NCBI GenBank assembly: GCA_002803225.1
Contig: NXFV01001063.1
Coordinates: 1-50,143 of the forward strand
Source of the DNA: Gamarada debralockiae
Lineage: Eukaryota > Ascomycota > Leotiomycetes > Helotiales > Hyphodiscaceae
Direction: 5' to 3'
Length of the DNA: 50,143 nt
Shown: piece after piece, positions 22,060-34,617 of the stretch
How positions within the stretch are numbered: position 1 is the stretch's first letter
Layout of the letters: every line of letters begins with the position of its first letter
Program-made: the position numbers and the translations under genes
Notes under the pieces: generated by a model
What the model was told of the DNA's origin: nothing
The model's database searches: none
Seen by the model: only the letters and a program-made list of their open reading frames with translations

Positions 22060-23100
22060 TTTCTAATGGTTTTGATGGTTGTGGATCTTTGGAGATTGAC
22101 GAACTTCAGGACTGCTGGGAAATTGAGTGAGGACTACTCCGGCACAAGAAAGCTTTGAAGGATTGAAGTCGCGATAAATACAGTCTTTGTCATAAAACAC
22201 GGGAAGGATGAGACAGGAAAGGCAACAAAATGTCGCTTTGGGGCCTGGACATGTGTCATGCTTGACACCGGCAAGGCGGCAAGGATTTGTCTCAGTTGCC
22301 AATAGGAAGTACAGTATCTGAAACGTTTGAAGCGGCTAAAAAAAGTGGCTTTGTTGAATGCCGGAAAACGAAGTTTTTCGGAGGGACAAAAGATGACGGG
22401 AAAATAACATCACGTGATTTGTAATACAAAGTTGCCCTATGATCACATGATTAGCTAATCTAGGGCTTTGATTGGCGGTTGCGTTGACAGAGCAAAACTC
22501 ATATTAAGAGAGAAACAAAGGCATCTGCTAATGGGTGGCTTTCTTATTGCTTTCGGAAGACTTTAAACTAGAACAAAGAGAAAACCAGATAAGATAAGGA
22601 AAAAGGCCTCTACTAGCTTGCGTCGCGTTTATTGTAGCGCGTCACATAAATTCGCCTAGTCACCTGTTCTAGCCCCACGTGATGCTAACCCGCCGACCTC
22701 CTAAAATAAAGTAACTAATTAAACTCTTTAAATTAGGTCAAGAATTCCCGAACGCGCGCTCCTATAACATCACCTAGGCTAAGCTAAGTCAGGCGACTCG
22801 GGGTGTCCATATCACATGACTAGGGAAAACATCTCGCACCACACTCGTGACGGTCGTAAATTTTTCAAACTAATACAAAACTCTCAACTTTCGAAATAAC
22901 AATCAAGATGTGTATGTGATTTGTACTATGGATAGAGCAGAATCGCGTAGTAAACTTAATTTTCTTCAGAAAGTGTGTTGTGGTGAGATACGGCCCTTCG
23001 AAAGGTTTTTGATCCGTCACGAATTCAGCAAACCCTTCAACTCCCAAACCAAAATTAAACCCCAACGCCAAATCATGCCTGCATTACACCTCTCCAATCC
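22060..23100. other. Intergenic region between the coiled-coil gene and bub1
   Basis: No gene is supported here. It contains several CACGTG-like sites (near 22413 and 22677) and an AT-rich block at 22690-22760. The stretch around 22750-22762 (AACGCGCGCTCC) recurs in reverse complement near 41707, hinting at a short dispersed repeat. Confidence 0.4.
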
Positions 23101-26100
23101 TCACTTCCGTCTCTGCGCCACAGCAATCTCCAATTTTCTAATCCCCGCCTGCAACCCCACCCCCTTCTCCGAGTTCCCCTCCAACCACCCCTCCATGCGT
23201 TCCCTCACATTCCTCATGCCCTTTAAAACCGGCATCTTACTCCCCTCTTCCCCCTCAACATGACATCCCGGATTCAATAAAAGATCAAACACCGCACTCC
23301 AAATCTCAGTCTGCCAGTACCTCTTCAGATTCTCTCGAATTCTCCAGCTCTTCTTAGCAGCTGCTCCGATATCAGCCCCCTTGTCGGCAACCGTATCGAT
23401 GTATTTCCCAAACAACATACTATGAACGATGCCTGCAAGACCGTGGTAGTCAATCTGATAAGTCCAAGGCCGCAACTCGCGCATCTCAGCACAATCGCCT
23501 GGACCCGTCTTCCAGTCTGCAATGAACTGCACGTCCGGCCTGAAGACTTTCATATCAATCCCGCGTCCGAAATCTATGAGCGCAACACCCTTCTTATTCC
23601 AGCCGCCGCTCCCATCTTTCCTATATTTCGTACTCCAGACATCGGAATCAGGAAGCGGATCTAAACGAACAAGACAATTATCCGCCTTCAAATCCCCATG
23701 CAAAATACCCTTCGCATGCAGACTTTCAATCGTCCTAAAGAGCTCAACCGTAAAAAACATCACCATCGCCTCATCCATAACCCCTGGACCCGCGGCAGTA
23801 GGCTCCGCGCGCGCAATATTAATGACATCGAGCAGGGTTCCTTGATCCCGGTATTCTTCAATGAGATAGCATTCATCGGAATATAAATGCATTTCATAGG
23901 CATCGATGATACTTTCTGCAGCCCTCGAGACTCCGAGACGTCGTTTGGCTTGGCGCATGATGTAGAATTCCCAGGCTGTAGGCGGGTCTTCCATTTTTAG
24001 CGCTTCCAGGGGCTTGCGAGATTGGCTGGAGAATGCGCCTTTGCCCATTACGGGTTGCTCGTCTTCATCATCGGAAGAAGAGGATGCGACATTCTCGATT
24101 AGGTAAACTGGGGCGAATGCGCCGGCACCGAGTTCACGTTTTAGCATGTATTGTCTGTCTGTTCCTGGGAAGCGGAGGATGGGTGGCATGGCGATGTTGG
24201 TTGTTGTTTTGTCGCTGTTGCCTTTGTTAAACTTGGACATTGCTTTGGCGAATTTCTTGATTTCTGTACTTCGGGATCCAGACTCGTCTTTGTGCTCGAA
24301 GAAACCGTCGTACGTGGAAAGAGGGGGCTGGAGATTTTGGAAGATGAGGCTGCGGATGTAATCGTCGACGGGGTTGCATTGGGCATCTTTGATGATAGGG
24401 CCTTTGGGGGCGATTTCCTTGGCCAGAGCTCCACCGCCTGCTTGGACTTTTGCTGCAATTGCCGTGGTCTTGTTGGTCTTCAGGTTCTTTCCGAGCAGTG
24501 GTTGAGGGATCTTGTCGGGCTTGGCTTCGTTTATGATTTCTCGGAATGGGCTGCTTCCAAATTTGTCAAGTCGAACTGGTGGCTTGTTTGATCCAGTCGC
24601 TTTGCTGGGAGTTTTGGAATTAAAGTAGTCCTTTTCCTCTCTGACTGTTGGCACTCCAAGAGAGGACTCTGTCTTCTCAGCAATTGGGGTCATAAAAGGC
24701 AGTCGGTTCTGGGAGACTTGAGCTGCATCGCGGAAGGGTCGAGTGGGAGACTCATAATCTTCAGGTGGTATTGGGACAAACATCGTCCGAGAGACAGAGG
24801 GAAGATCTGGTGAAATGGATGTGACCAGTTCCGGCTCCTCATCATTAGCTGCCCGTGGGACTTCGATTTCAAGAGCTTCGAAGTCTTCGTCATCGGCTGT
24901 CGTGAATTTAGACGCTCGGGTGTCTTCGTCCTCATCCCCATCGATGTTCGGAATGTGCTTCCTGGCAGTAAACTCCGACCATTCGCTAACACTCTTCACC
25001 TCTGAAGTCTCATCGCAGTCTGCTTCGCTGGTTGTTACAAGTCGACCAGTTCCAGTACTCTCGCCCCCACTGGTATAATCTCCATCCGTCATATCCCCAT
25101 CATCATCATCGCTGGACTCATCTTCCTCGTCCTCTTCTGCATCCAGAGGCTGGCTGAATAAATCATAAATCTCGTCGGTAGCTGCTCGAGTGTGAAGAGT
25201 CATGGTTTGCTCTTTCGAGGCCTTCCGTTTCGTCATCTTAGGCCCAGATGGTGATGAAAGCTTTGCTTTGACTGCGGGTTGTCAGCAACACAAAAAACAT
25301 CGGATACATTGAACTCACTTATTTGTGTCGCATTAACTTCCTTGATCTTCATCCTCCTACCTCGTCCTTCGCGGCTCTGTTCTTTTGCTGCTCCGTTTTC
25401 ATCCAACATAGGAGGATCACGGGCAATTATAAGCTTCTCCGATACGTCTCGGCTTAAATTCTCAGCATTCACAAAAGATTCGCTAGTATTTTCTTGCGAA
25501 GCCGAGTCTCTTGAGGCTGGCCTTTTTATCTCTGGCTTCCAGACTTTAGACAACCAGCCGCGATGAGCAGCTCTCAACTCCTCAAAGCTCAGTTCAGTCC
25601 CGATCTCTTCAGGAGTAGGATATACCGATTCGAGGTCAACAAAGATACGTTCTGTACGTCCTTTTGCATTCACCGTCACTTGTTCTTTCGCAGGGTTGGA
25701 TATCTGTGAATACGTGATTTGAGGTAGAGACTGAATACAAAACGCCATAATTGCCAATCATTAGTCCTGTGATCATCAACATTTGTGTGATAAAGAAGGA
25801 ATGAAAATTCAACTTACCTCATCCTTGTACACAGCCATCTTGGTACTGCTTTTCTTCCCTCCTGCCTTCAATGTCTCTCCAACCCACGGCTTCGGTTCCA
25901 TCACGTTTTCCTTCTTGCGATCTGCCAGAGAGCCAATACTCTCCCATCCCTTTGTATCTGTAGATGCAACTGCGGGGGCTGCATCATCAGCATCGGAGAA
26001 AATGGCGAGTTTTTGGCGTCCGCTCTTAGTTGCGCCTGATCCTCCTATGCCAGAATTAGGTCTTGGTGCCTGTGGGTCTCTTGGGACCGCAGCGGCAAAT

Positions 26101-26798
26101 GGGTCAATTTTCGAAGCGAGAGCAGGTCGCACGGTTGGCAAGGCGGGTGAAGATGGCTCGTTCGCGTCTTCTGGCCGCTGTGAGAATCGCTGTTGGAATT
26201 CGTTGAATTTTCGTAGCAGTCGTGGTGTCGGTCGTGCCTCCCTGTCAATCCCCAATTTATATACCTCCTCTGCTTGTGTCCATCGTCCTGCACCTTCAAG
26301 CCAGGCCGTGAACTCTTCGTAGAACAATGCTAGCCCGTCGCCAATGTTATGACGAGCAAGGAAGGCAAATGTTTCACGAGGAGTGTCGGAGAAGAATCGA
26401 ATGTACGAGAGCCAAAGCTTTAGGTATCTCGGGTCATTCTTGTATTGTGCTGAGTTGAGGAATGTTTTTGTAGCGCGTTCGAGGAGAGGGAGAAGTCCCG
26501 AAGACGGTGTTGCTTGTGCCGAAGGATACGCGTCGAGAGTCCACCGAACGTAACGATCATAGATATCTAGGGGGTCGTCTGATTCTGATATGTTTTGTAT
26601 TTCAGCTTCATACTCCATTCGGATCGCATCGTTGAGGTTCTTTGTGTCTGAAGGTGTTGGTGTTGATAGTTTGTGAAGAGGGGACGGGGAAAACAAGCTT
26701 GCGAGGTTGCGCGCAGAGCGGCCTCCTGGTAATGATTGGATATTTTCTTTTTGGTTTTCGATGATTTCGAAATCAATCAAATCCTCGGAGATAGACAT
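23101..26798 (-). CDS. bub1: Spindle checkpoint kinase BUB1/Mad3 (MadBub type)
   Basis: Three exons (26798-25818, 25730-25319, 25271-23101) give 1187 residues in frame. The intron 1 acceptor could instead lie a few codons later. An N-terminal KEN box (residues 17-19) precedes a Mad3/BUB1 TPR domain (YDRYVRWTLDAYP; AEEVYKLGIDREARP). A second KEN box lies at 296-298 (RKKENVMEP). Acidic low-complexity sequence follows (EDEEDESSDDDD), then a kinase domain from about residue 837: loop GAGAFAPVY, lysine in ALKMEDP (about 890), catalytic HGDLKADN (about 989-996) and DFG in IDFGRG (about 1031). The protein acts at kinetochores: the kinase phosphorylates histone H2A and the KEN motifs inhibit APC/C-Cdc20 in the mitotic checkpoint complex. 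Kinase and both KEN boxes in one protein mark the undivided fungal form. All key residues are present. Confidence 0.96.
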
Positions 26799-27888
26799 CT
26801 TGTTTGGGTGCTGGTGGTTTGTCGTAGCTGTCGTTGAATGCTTGAGAGCATCACCGGTCTGGTTCTCGATTTGTTTTCCTAAGAGATCGTTTGGCGGTTG
26901 CCCCTGACAACAGGCGTGTGATGCACAGATTACGTTGGTAAATCCAACTATCCTAGTATTTCATATTATACGAGGATACGAAATATGAATACGGATTAAA
27001 GATAGGTTCATTAATATGTTGTCATGGGTAATATAGTCTTATATATTTTTGCAATCCTGCAATTCTGCTACAATTCTGCTACAAATCTGCAATCTTGCAA
27101 TCCTGCATTTCTGCATTTCTGCCAACATTGAAATATCCGTCCAGACAGCCTATAGGCCAATATCGCACTGTATATAGTGTAGGCGTTAACACTGTTGCTT
27201 CCATTTCTATCAGTGGCATTTGCGTTTTCTTTAAAAGCTTTTTTTGGCGGTGATCCACTACAACCGCCAATGTGGGGCACGTTACGAATCCCACGCTATC
27301 CAAATTCGTCACTGGTCGTGCGACTCGAAACATCCCGGCAAACTCAATGCAATTCTCAACCAAACCCTCAAAAACTAGCACTGGCACTTGAGAACATCTT
27401 CAAACCCCCCCAAGGAGAAGTATCGAATTCAATCGGAAATAATTGTCCGGTCTTCGTATTTCTTGCTCAGTCAAACACAAAGCCCCCAATCATTGTTTGC
27501 ACAGAAGTCAATAGTTCAAGCTTTTTACCCCCCGACCCCCGTTTCATCTCTTCCTACTAACTCAGCCTTGCGCGGGAGATCTGCGCAGAAAATAGCCAAC
27601 GAACCAGGGAGAGGGAGCATGAATTTTTAGAGCAATCAGACGAAAGACACGTAACCTCCCTAGGCGCGCTCTTTCACACTTGTATTCCTTTTGCAGCTTC
27701 TTTTTCTTATTTGTATGTACCTGTTCTACCATTGCTGCGATGGCTGAATCATGAGATTCCTTCTTGCATCTATTTCCTTAGCTCTCCTGCATTATTATTG
27801 ACGAAGGGGGGAGCTGTGTAACTGATAGGTTTTTCTTGCTTCTCTATGGTACAAGAAAAGTGCTTTCGTCCTCCTTCATCAGAGTACA
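26799..27888. other. Intergenic region with CTGCAAT-like low-complexity tract
   Basis: This divergent gap holds the 5' regions of bub1 and of the DUF5672 gene. Around 27050-27125 short units such as CTGCAATC, CTGCTACA and CTGCATTT recur irregularly. Open frames at 27079-27560 show no signature. Confidence 0.4.
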
Positions 27889-28947
27889 ATGCTCAAGCCA
27901 GACATGGCTGCTTCTTGGCACATTCAAGGTCGGAAGCACCAAATAATGGTCAGTTGGGCGGTTTTAATACTCATGGTCTTCGCGATTTTCTACTTTATGT
28001 AAGTTTCTCCTCCCCAATATCCCACCCCTACGCTTGACCATGCAGTCGGGCCAAGCCAAGCTTTTGACCCCTCGTTAACCTCACTCCTCACCAGGTCCTG
28101 GGAAGTCCTTCGACCAACCTCACCATTCTATACCACGGAAAGCAAAGTCTCGATAACCATCCCACCGCCAACAAACCCACCACCACCCTCACCCTACGAC
28201 CCAACCAAACTCGCCTTCCTCGTCGAAACGCGCCCCCTCCCCCATCTCCCCTTCCTCTTCTCCCACATGACAAGTATAATGCCCTCCGAATGGACATTCA
28301 AATTCATGGGCTCCGACCTTTCCATCTCGCACCTCCGTTCCTCGCCAGTGATCCGGCATCTCGAATCCATCTCTAAGCTCGAAATCCTCAACTTACCCTC
28401 CAACTACTCAGTCTCGAATCGGGAATCAATTTCGCAGATGTTCACCGATCGACATCTGTATGAAACGATACTCGCGCCGGCAGAACATCTACTTGTATTT
28501 CAACCTGACTCCATTTTCTGCGCCAACTCCCCCAAGACTGTAAACGATTTCCTCGAATGGGATTGGGTCGGCGCGCCGTGGTCCAAGACTGCTCAATATG
28601 GTGGGAATGGCGGACTCTCTCTCCGGCGCATTTCCAAAATCCTTTCCGTCCTCCAGAACCAAACACGGCGCCACCACGATGGCGCTCTCGAAGACTTGTG
28701 GTTGACAGACAGGTTGAAGAAGTTGGAGGGAGCCCATATGCCGAATGCTACGATCAGCAAGAGTTTTAGTGTGGAGAGCGTGTGGGATGAACAACCTCTT
28801 GGATACCATGTGGGATGGCTGGGGGTTCACCATGAACAGATCTGGGATGAGGAGGGTCAGGTTGGACATATTATGGAGTATTGTCCTGAGGTAAAAATGA
28901 TTTTAGGGATGAAGCTGGATAAGGATAAGCCGAAAGGTGTGGATTGA
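27889..28947 (+). CDS. DUF5672 protein, type II membrane
   Basis: Two exons (27889-27998 and 28095-28947) splice in frame to 320 residues. The junction codon is ATG (AT/G). Exon 1 carries a short cytosolic tail and one membrane helix (VSWAVLILMVFAIFYFM), so the protein should sit in the Golgi or ER membrane with a lumenal domain. The linker is Pro-rich (TIPPPTNPPPPSPYDPTK). The domain has the DUF5672 landmarks: LAFLVETRPLP, HLLVFQPDSIFCANSP, DWVGAPW, YGGNGGLSLRR, PLGYHVGWLG. The core (LVFQPDSI, GGNGGLSLR) resembles glycosyltransferase nucleotide-sugar folds, so a glycosyltransferase role is plausible but unproven. The first ATG in this exon frame gives a well-formed anchor, which supports the start. 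Confidence 0.86.
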
Positions 28948-29418
28948 TTAGTTATATATACCCCACGGAATCGATGAATTTCACTGCGTCCTGGATCCTG
29001 ATCCTCAATGAGGACCTATATATAAGGGAAGTTCCAGATTGAGTATCTCTAGACCGGGCTCAGCGATTCTGCAGCTTTCCTACCCTGCCAGTCGCAACAT
29101 GTCAATTGCTAAACCTAGCACAGCGATTGATTTTCTAGGAGCGAAGATAAATTCCAAGTGGAGATGTCCCAAAGTTTATTCCTTGATTTAATCCATCGCC
29201 TACGACTATTGACATTAGGAGAACTCGACAACGATATCTCTTCAACAACTCTTCTGGTAACAACTCTGAACAGATGCTTGGCTGCTACGGCATCGCCTAG
29301 CCTGACAAAATGGCTCATAGTCAGTCGTTGAGCCAGTACCAGCCTCCCAAGGAAGCAGCAAAAGGACTATCTGTGAGCAAGGGCCTGTGGTCAATGTGTT
29401 GAAGAGAATTTAGATGGG
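28948..29418. other. Gene-free region
   Basis: Downstream of the DUF5672 gene, before the first copy of the ~1 kb dispersed repeat. No coding frame with a recognisable signature is present. Confidence 0.4.
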
Positions 29419-30597
29419 GCGAGGAAAACTTCATAGACAGGAGGACAGTTCTATATATCTCCTTGGCAAATGCCTTTTTATGTATTGTTATGAGAACCCT
29501 AATACTGAGGTGCATATAGCATTAGTCCAAAATAGGCTTCGTAAGCTTCAATTCAAAATTCTCTGTCCTTTCCTACATAGTTCAACCCTTCTGTTATATC
29601 TACAGCTTGATACAGCTTATTCCTGTTGCCTGTCCCGATAACTAGTTGCCTGTACCGATAGCCTGCTGCCTGTCCCTAGACACCACCGTACCTTCTAGAC
29701 CTATCAACACTATGTTATACAAATCCACTCTTGTAACTCACGTTTAAAATCCCTCTCTGTACGAATCCTGTTACAAAGAAAACTTATTAAAACCCATAAT
29801 GAATGCAGTTCTAGCTGGTACCTTCCCATTCACTACAGAGTTCACGAAACCTATGCTCATGTACTCAAGGCTCTGCTACAGAGGAGTACAAATAGATATG
29901 CCCTTTGTCAGCGTATTTCTCTCCACACCCTTCAACGCATACCAATCTCGCGAATATCAAGAGATACACGACCTGAACATCCCGATCTTGTTCTTCTTTT
30001 AAGGATTCTCTAGGAAATTATCCACGCTTCTGAAAGACTACGGAGCTGGATTCCTAGGTTCTAGTGAGCAGCTACGACGGTGGATCTCTACTGTCATAGC
30101 CTTCTCGAACGCGATAATCGTCTCGGCAACAGTGCCCCCTCAACCGTTGCAATTGTTCAGCTGCTTCGAGCATCTGAGGCACAATAAGTCGAGGTACCTT
30201 GAATATACTCTCTGCGTACTACAGCTCAAGACATGCATACCCTTTAATTTCCATCCATTACGAGTACGGAAAGAACTTTTCTTGTGGATAGCGGTGCTTT
30301 ATAAGGGAACCTTGGCTATATTTGGTTGTGGGTAGAAGTGCCCATTCGCCCGTGGAAAGCCGGGACTCGAGTATTTGAGGTGTAGTAGGTTAGTGTCTTA
30401 TAGGATTTTGTGGAAAAAAAAATTTTTACACAAGAGTGTACGATGGCAGGGAGGGTTCAGCATAAGGCCCAGTGCCGATTATCAAGCTAGGCTCATTGAA
30501 CAGAGCTCAGTGATTCTAATAGTTGATAGCTGACAGCTGATCAACAGTCTACAGTATCATGCTTCCCGACTGTCACATCTATCTCGACCTTTGTAAC
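29419..30597. repeat. Dispersed ~1.2-kb repeat, copy A
   Basis: The segment beginning GCGAGGAAAACTTCATAGAC is repeated in the same orientation at 34618-35566. Copy A has about 225 bp (roughly 29485-29715) that copy B lacks. That insert includes three units of about 20 nt of the type GTTGCCTGTCCCGATA. Differences between copies are mostly transitions, as expected from RIP. On the minus strand a short coding echo (FARLVCVEGCGEKYADKGH) is visible, so this may be a degenerate gene or mobile element; the family is unknown. Confidence 0.85.
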
Positions 30598-32483
30598 CTT
30601 CTCGAACGCAACATCCCTCGACAGCAGTACTAGCTTGCAGATGTGGCGTCAGGATGCCTACTAGTAATGGTTGAGCCTGTTTCATCGTTTATATGCCGAC
30701 AGATGTATATGCAGTGGAGTGGAACTCGGTTATCTCCTCGGAAGAGAAGTAGAGAGAGCGGTTGAACGAGGTCTTTTTGGATTTCTGTATATCCTTAAAG
30801 GTGGGATCTAGGTAAATCAATATCGAAAAAGGAATTTACAAACGAGCTTTAACTCATAGCCTACGCTGACAGAGATACCTAGCCCTACTAATGACAATAA
30901 TCTTTTCATTCGATTACACAAGCTCCCTCAATCGGCAAAAGTCATCCAGGGGTTTCCGGATAGTCTAAAGCGATCCTCTCATTTTTCGGGCTCTTTTTCT
31001 AATTCGTTACTTCTTGTTAATTGGTCCCTAAGCGGAAGCCGTCCGTTTTAGCAAATCCACATTATCGTCAATCACAATTGGCCGGTCTATTTCATAATCA
31101 GCAAGGCTTCATAATACTAGATCTGGACCTCTTACCTCGAGAACCTTCCTGAGGGCATACCCGCCTCTTCCTTGACTTGGAGGCCGCGGACAAATTGTTA
31201 TATATCTTCTGAGTTCTTTTTAAACTAATGTTAGCATGCACTCCGCGTCTATAGTCGTAGCATCTCACCAAGTCGAGTTCTATAGATGCTATCTTCGTAA
31301 TAACATAGGATAGTAAGGGTGTTTGGAAAATGGAAAGGAAGCTGGGAGGAAAATAATTTGGAGGAGGGAGGTGCTGCCCTCTTATAGGACACGTCTCACC
31401 TGTAGACCATATATCTAGGACTTCTCACAGAAGCTGGAGTTTCCTTCTGTATAGTACAGCTAAACAATAGAACTGATTTTCCCCTTATTCTGTGTGTTAC
31501 TTTGTTGTGCGTGCTCCAAACAACCTGCCTGTTGCTACTGGTCATATGACTGGTTGGTCTCGATAGCCAACAGAAGCTTCCAAGCCCGAAGAAGCTCGAA
31601 ACGAGAAAAGTTGAAAGGCGAGTGATTGGTGGTCTTGACTTGGGAGACTGGTCCACGTTTGGGGACTGTCTACGCTTAGTGATTGGTCTATACATGGTGA
31701 CTGGTCTCCACATGGGTGACTTGGGGTACTTCGGATAACTAAGTCATCGTGGTGTCTCCACAGAGCGACTGGTTTGCACATGGTTACTGGCCATTCCCGG
31801 CCAATCACATGACAAACTAGTCACCCAAGTAGAAGGAGCCAAGCTAATCATAGTGCAGTTCAAAAGAAATATTAAACGTCATGGTTAGTAGGGCACGGTT
31901 TTCGGGGGCGCCTCGCTTGGGCTCACTGCCTCTCGTTCAGGCATTTTGAGCGCTCATTATAGCTTAGCGTGACTGTTTCGAGTTTGGCGCGACCGCTTCG
32001 GGCAAGGCCGCCATAGCTCTCTGCCACATGCCGCTTTGCCGTCGACCTCTATCCGACCTCACTAGTATAGAAGGGCCGGCTCTTCGTGCCTCTACTTGCA
32101 CTCTTCCCCTATCCTTTCCATCGCACACCTTATCTGCCTACCCCTCCTCGGCCGCGCCGATCCTTACCCTAATCTCGCAAAGGTAGCTTGTCTCAGCATC
32201 GCTCCTCGTCCGGCTCTCCAATGTACAATTAGCCCACAACAACTCTTCGTCCGCATGTCCACGCGTCCAACGATCTCGAGGATTTATGGTGGTTAGGACA
32301 GCTTGCAAGGCAAGGGTGGTGATGCTATTGGCCCCTTACGAAAACAAGAGCGACAGAGCGACCTGCTCAGCTTCAGTTCTACACCATCCTCGCTCGACAC
32401 CATTGCCCTGTTTTCGCTCCTTTTGTTCTACTAGGGGTAAATGTCCAGTTCTCTAGAGAGCTACTTTTGTATGAACGCATATA
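30598..32483. other. Gene-free region upstream of the HET gene
   Basis: No supported gene. At 31620-31800 short phrases such as GACTGGTCTCCACATGG and GATTGGTCTATACATGG recur irregularly, a degenerate tandem repeat. The G+C-rich stretch at 31890-32060 has a weak, transition-mutated echo near 42110-42160. The promoter of the HET gene must lie in the last few hundred bases. Confidence 0.4.
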
Positions 32484-34508
32484 ATGGCTGTCGACCCCGC
32501 CCACATACGGACCGTTCCAAACGATTATTCGTTCTATCTACCACTCGATATCGGAGGCAAGGAAATTAGGATTTTCTTACTCGAACCTGGCCGAAAAGAT
32601 ACCCCGATCTCAGGTAGTCTATGTTACTCCTCATTGGCCTTATTGAAAAGGGGTTTCTTGGATTTCGAATGTCTTTCCTACTGTTGGGGTGATATTACAA
32701 CACGAAAGACCATTCGGTTAAATTTTTACAGTCGGCTTAGTCCTTTTCAATTCGACGCTACTCTTTCAAATATGAAAGTAAGCTCTGTGGACTCTCGGGG
32801 GCTTCTTGCTAAGCTAGAATGGGCCGTCACATCGAACCTTGAAGCAGCGCTGCGGGCTCTGCGCCGCGAGCAAGAGACACGCATAATCTGGATTGATGCT
32901 ATATGCATAGACCAGAGTAACGTCATTGAGCGAAGCCACCAAGTTGCTCTTATGACGGAGATATTCGAGGGAGCAAGACATGTTACGGCCTGGATTGGCA
33001 GAGGGGATGAAACGACGGATAGAGCCGTAAAAGTTGCATTATCTCTTGCCGACAGATTTTCCCAAGACTTTCATCTCTCCATAGACACCTCTACGAGCCT
33101 TGAAAGCTTGGCTCTTCTTACCCCAACATTCTGGTCATTTCTGGTGGATTCTTCCGAGCCGGTAATATCCGATCACGACAAGGCGTTCGCCGCCTTGGGC
33201 CATTTTTTCAGCCTTCCCTGGTTCAGGAGAATTTGGGTCCTACAAGAAATCGCACGGGCTTCACACGCAGCTGTGTTATATGGAGATCACATTGTGCCTT
33301 GGCCTAAGATCATTCTTGCGGGTATGTGGTTGAAGGTAGAGAATTCAAAACGAGGAACTATGCGCGAGGACATGCCAAATACGCTACCTTTGATTTGGAT
33401 TTCCCTTGCTGGGTGTGGTCTTGCTAGACCTCCATTACTCGATATACTTACCATGGCCGATTCATTTCAGGCGACTGATCCAAGAGATAAGATCTTTGCA
33501 TTGCTTGGCTTGGCCAAAGAGACCTATCGAATTAATCAATTGCCGCCGGGGTTGCGGCCAGATTATACCAAGTCCGTTCTCCAGGTTTATTCCGATTTTG
33601 CCCGCGGCTGGATCTGCCATACCGAATCGTTGGAGATTCTTTCCTTCGTTGATTCGACTATGTTGCATATGATTTATGCTCGAAGATCAGACAATCAGTA
33701 CGATATGCCATCTTGGATACCCTTCGTGACAAAAGCGAAGACCATGGCAAGTAGTATCGGATCTCGTTCACTCTACAATGCAGCGGCGGGACGACCTCCA
33801 ATAGTAGAGCCCTATACGGACGCCCGTTTTCTCTCACTCCAAGGCCTCAGAGTCGATAGAGTACATTCTATTTCTAAGATAATGTCCGAACGCGCCATGA
33901 AGTCGAAATCTATTGGCCCAAAGTCTCTGTACCAGATTTGGACTTGCCAACTCTCCCAAGTTCGTACTAAGCTGTCCGAGCCCCAAACTTGGCAGGCTTT
34001 CGCCCAGACCGTTACTAGCTCTGGCATTTTGAATGGCTCGCCACTTTTCGACTCCATTCCATGGCTACCGGAGTATGGCCAATTTTTCAGATTACACTTC
34101 CTCCCAACATTCGAAGCAGATTTCGCAGCATACTGGTTCTGTGCTGACCCCAAATTCGAGAGCCGTCAGGTAACGGAGCGAAGCAAACTCTTGGCCCTGG
34201 CGAACAAGGGAAGCACAGATGCTTTGGACACGGTTGTTATTGATACTATGATGGGAAACCGATTCTTCACTACGGATAGCGGTAACATGGGAATTTCACC
34301 GCCGGGTACGCAAGTTGGAGATCTTATCTGTGTTATATATGGGGCAAGAGTACCACATATCCTGCGTCCAGTCAAATTTTCAGGGCCACGTGGTCCAGCG
34401 AGGTATTTATTCGTGGGAGAATGCTATGCGCATGGTTGTATGGACGGGGAGATAATGGTAAAGCAGCTTCGGTTTAATATGCCATCGGAGGTCCTCACAA
34501 TGTGCTAG
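32484..34508 (+). CDS. Heterokaryon incompatibility (HET) domain protein
   Basis: An intact single-exon frame of 674 residues. The HET domain occupies the N-terminal third: FECLSYCWGD (residues 61-70), NLEAALRALR, IIWIDAICIDQ (134-144), then SHQVALMTEIF, ARHVTAWIG and, further on, WFRRIWVLQEIARA. The C-terminal half contains DPRDKIFALLGLA, a segment typical of this subfamily, followed by a poorly conserved tail with AYWFCADP and GDLICVIYGA. HET domains trigger cell death after fusion of genetically different hyphae and may be TIR-related. The gene lies between two direct copies of a ~1 kb repeat. No frameshift or stop is seen, so it looks functional. Confidence 0.93.
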   Translation: MAVDPAHIRTVPNDYSFYLPLDIGGKEIRIFLLEPGRKDTPISGSLCYSSLALLKRGFLDFECLSYCWGDITTRKTIRLNFYSRLSPFQFDATLSNMKVSSVDSRGLLAKLEWAVTSNLEAALRALRREQETRIIWIDAICIDQSNVIERSHQVALMTEIFEGARHVTAWIGRGDETTDRAVKVALSLADRFSQDFHLSIDTSTSLESLALLTPTFWSFLVDSSEPVISDHDKAFAALGHFFSLPWFRRIWVLQEIARASHAAVLYGDHIVPWPKIILAGMWLKVENSKRGTMREDMPNTLPLIWISLAGCGLARPPLLDILTMADSFQATDPRDKIFALLGLAKETYRINQLPPGLRPDYTKSVLQVYSDFARGWICHTESLEILSFVDSTMLHMIYARRSDNQYDMPSWIPFVTKAKTMASSIGSRSLYNAAAGRPPIVEPYTDARFLSLQGLRVDRVHSISKIMSERAMKSKSIGPKSLYQIWTCQLSQVRTKLSEPQTWQAFAQTVTSSGILNGSPLFDSIPWLPEYGQFFRLHFLPTFEADFAAYWFCADPKFESRQVTERSKLLALANKGSTDALDTVVIDTMMGNRFFTTDSGNMGISPPGTQVGDLICVIYGARVPHILRPVKFSGPRGPARYLFVGECYAHGCMDGEIMVKQLRFNMPSEVLTMC

Positions 34509-34617
34509 CAAGCTAGACATAAAGAAGTTCATTCATCGCGCCATAGATGTGGGGTGCGAGATTATCAAAACACTAGTTCGTACGGAGGTATCACTTATGG
34601 CTGATGAAGTGGGCTGT

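Noticed and set aside
24033..24591. Several plus-strand frames inside the bub1 region
   Set aside because: They are antisense shadows of the kinase exon, which has an unbroken, domain-rich frame on minus; none has its own signature.
31940..32060. Possible repeat shared with 42110-42190
   Set aside because: Similarity is limited to about 30 bases with many transitions; too weak to call without an alignment score.
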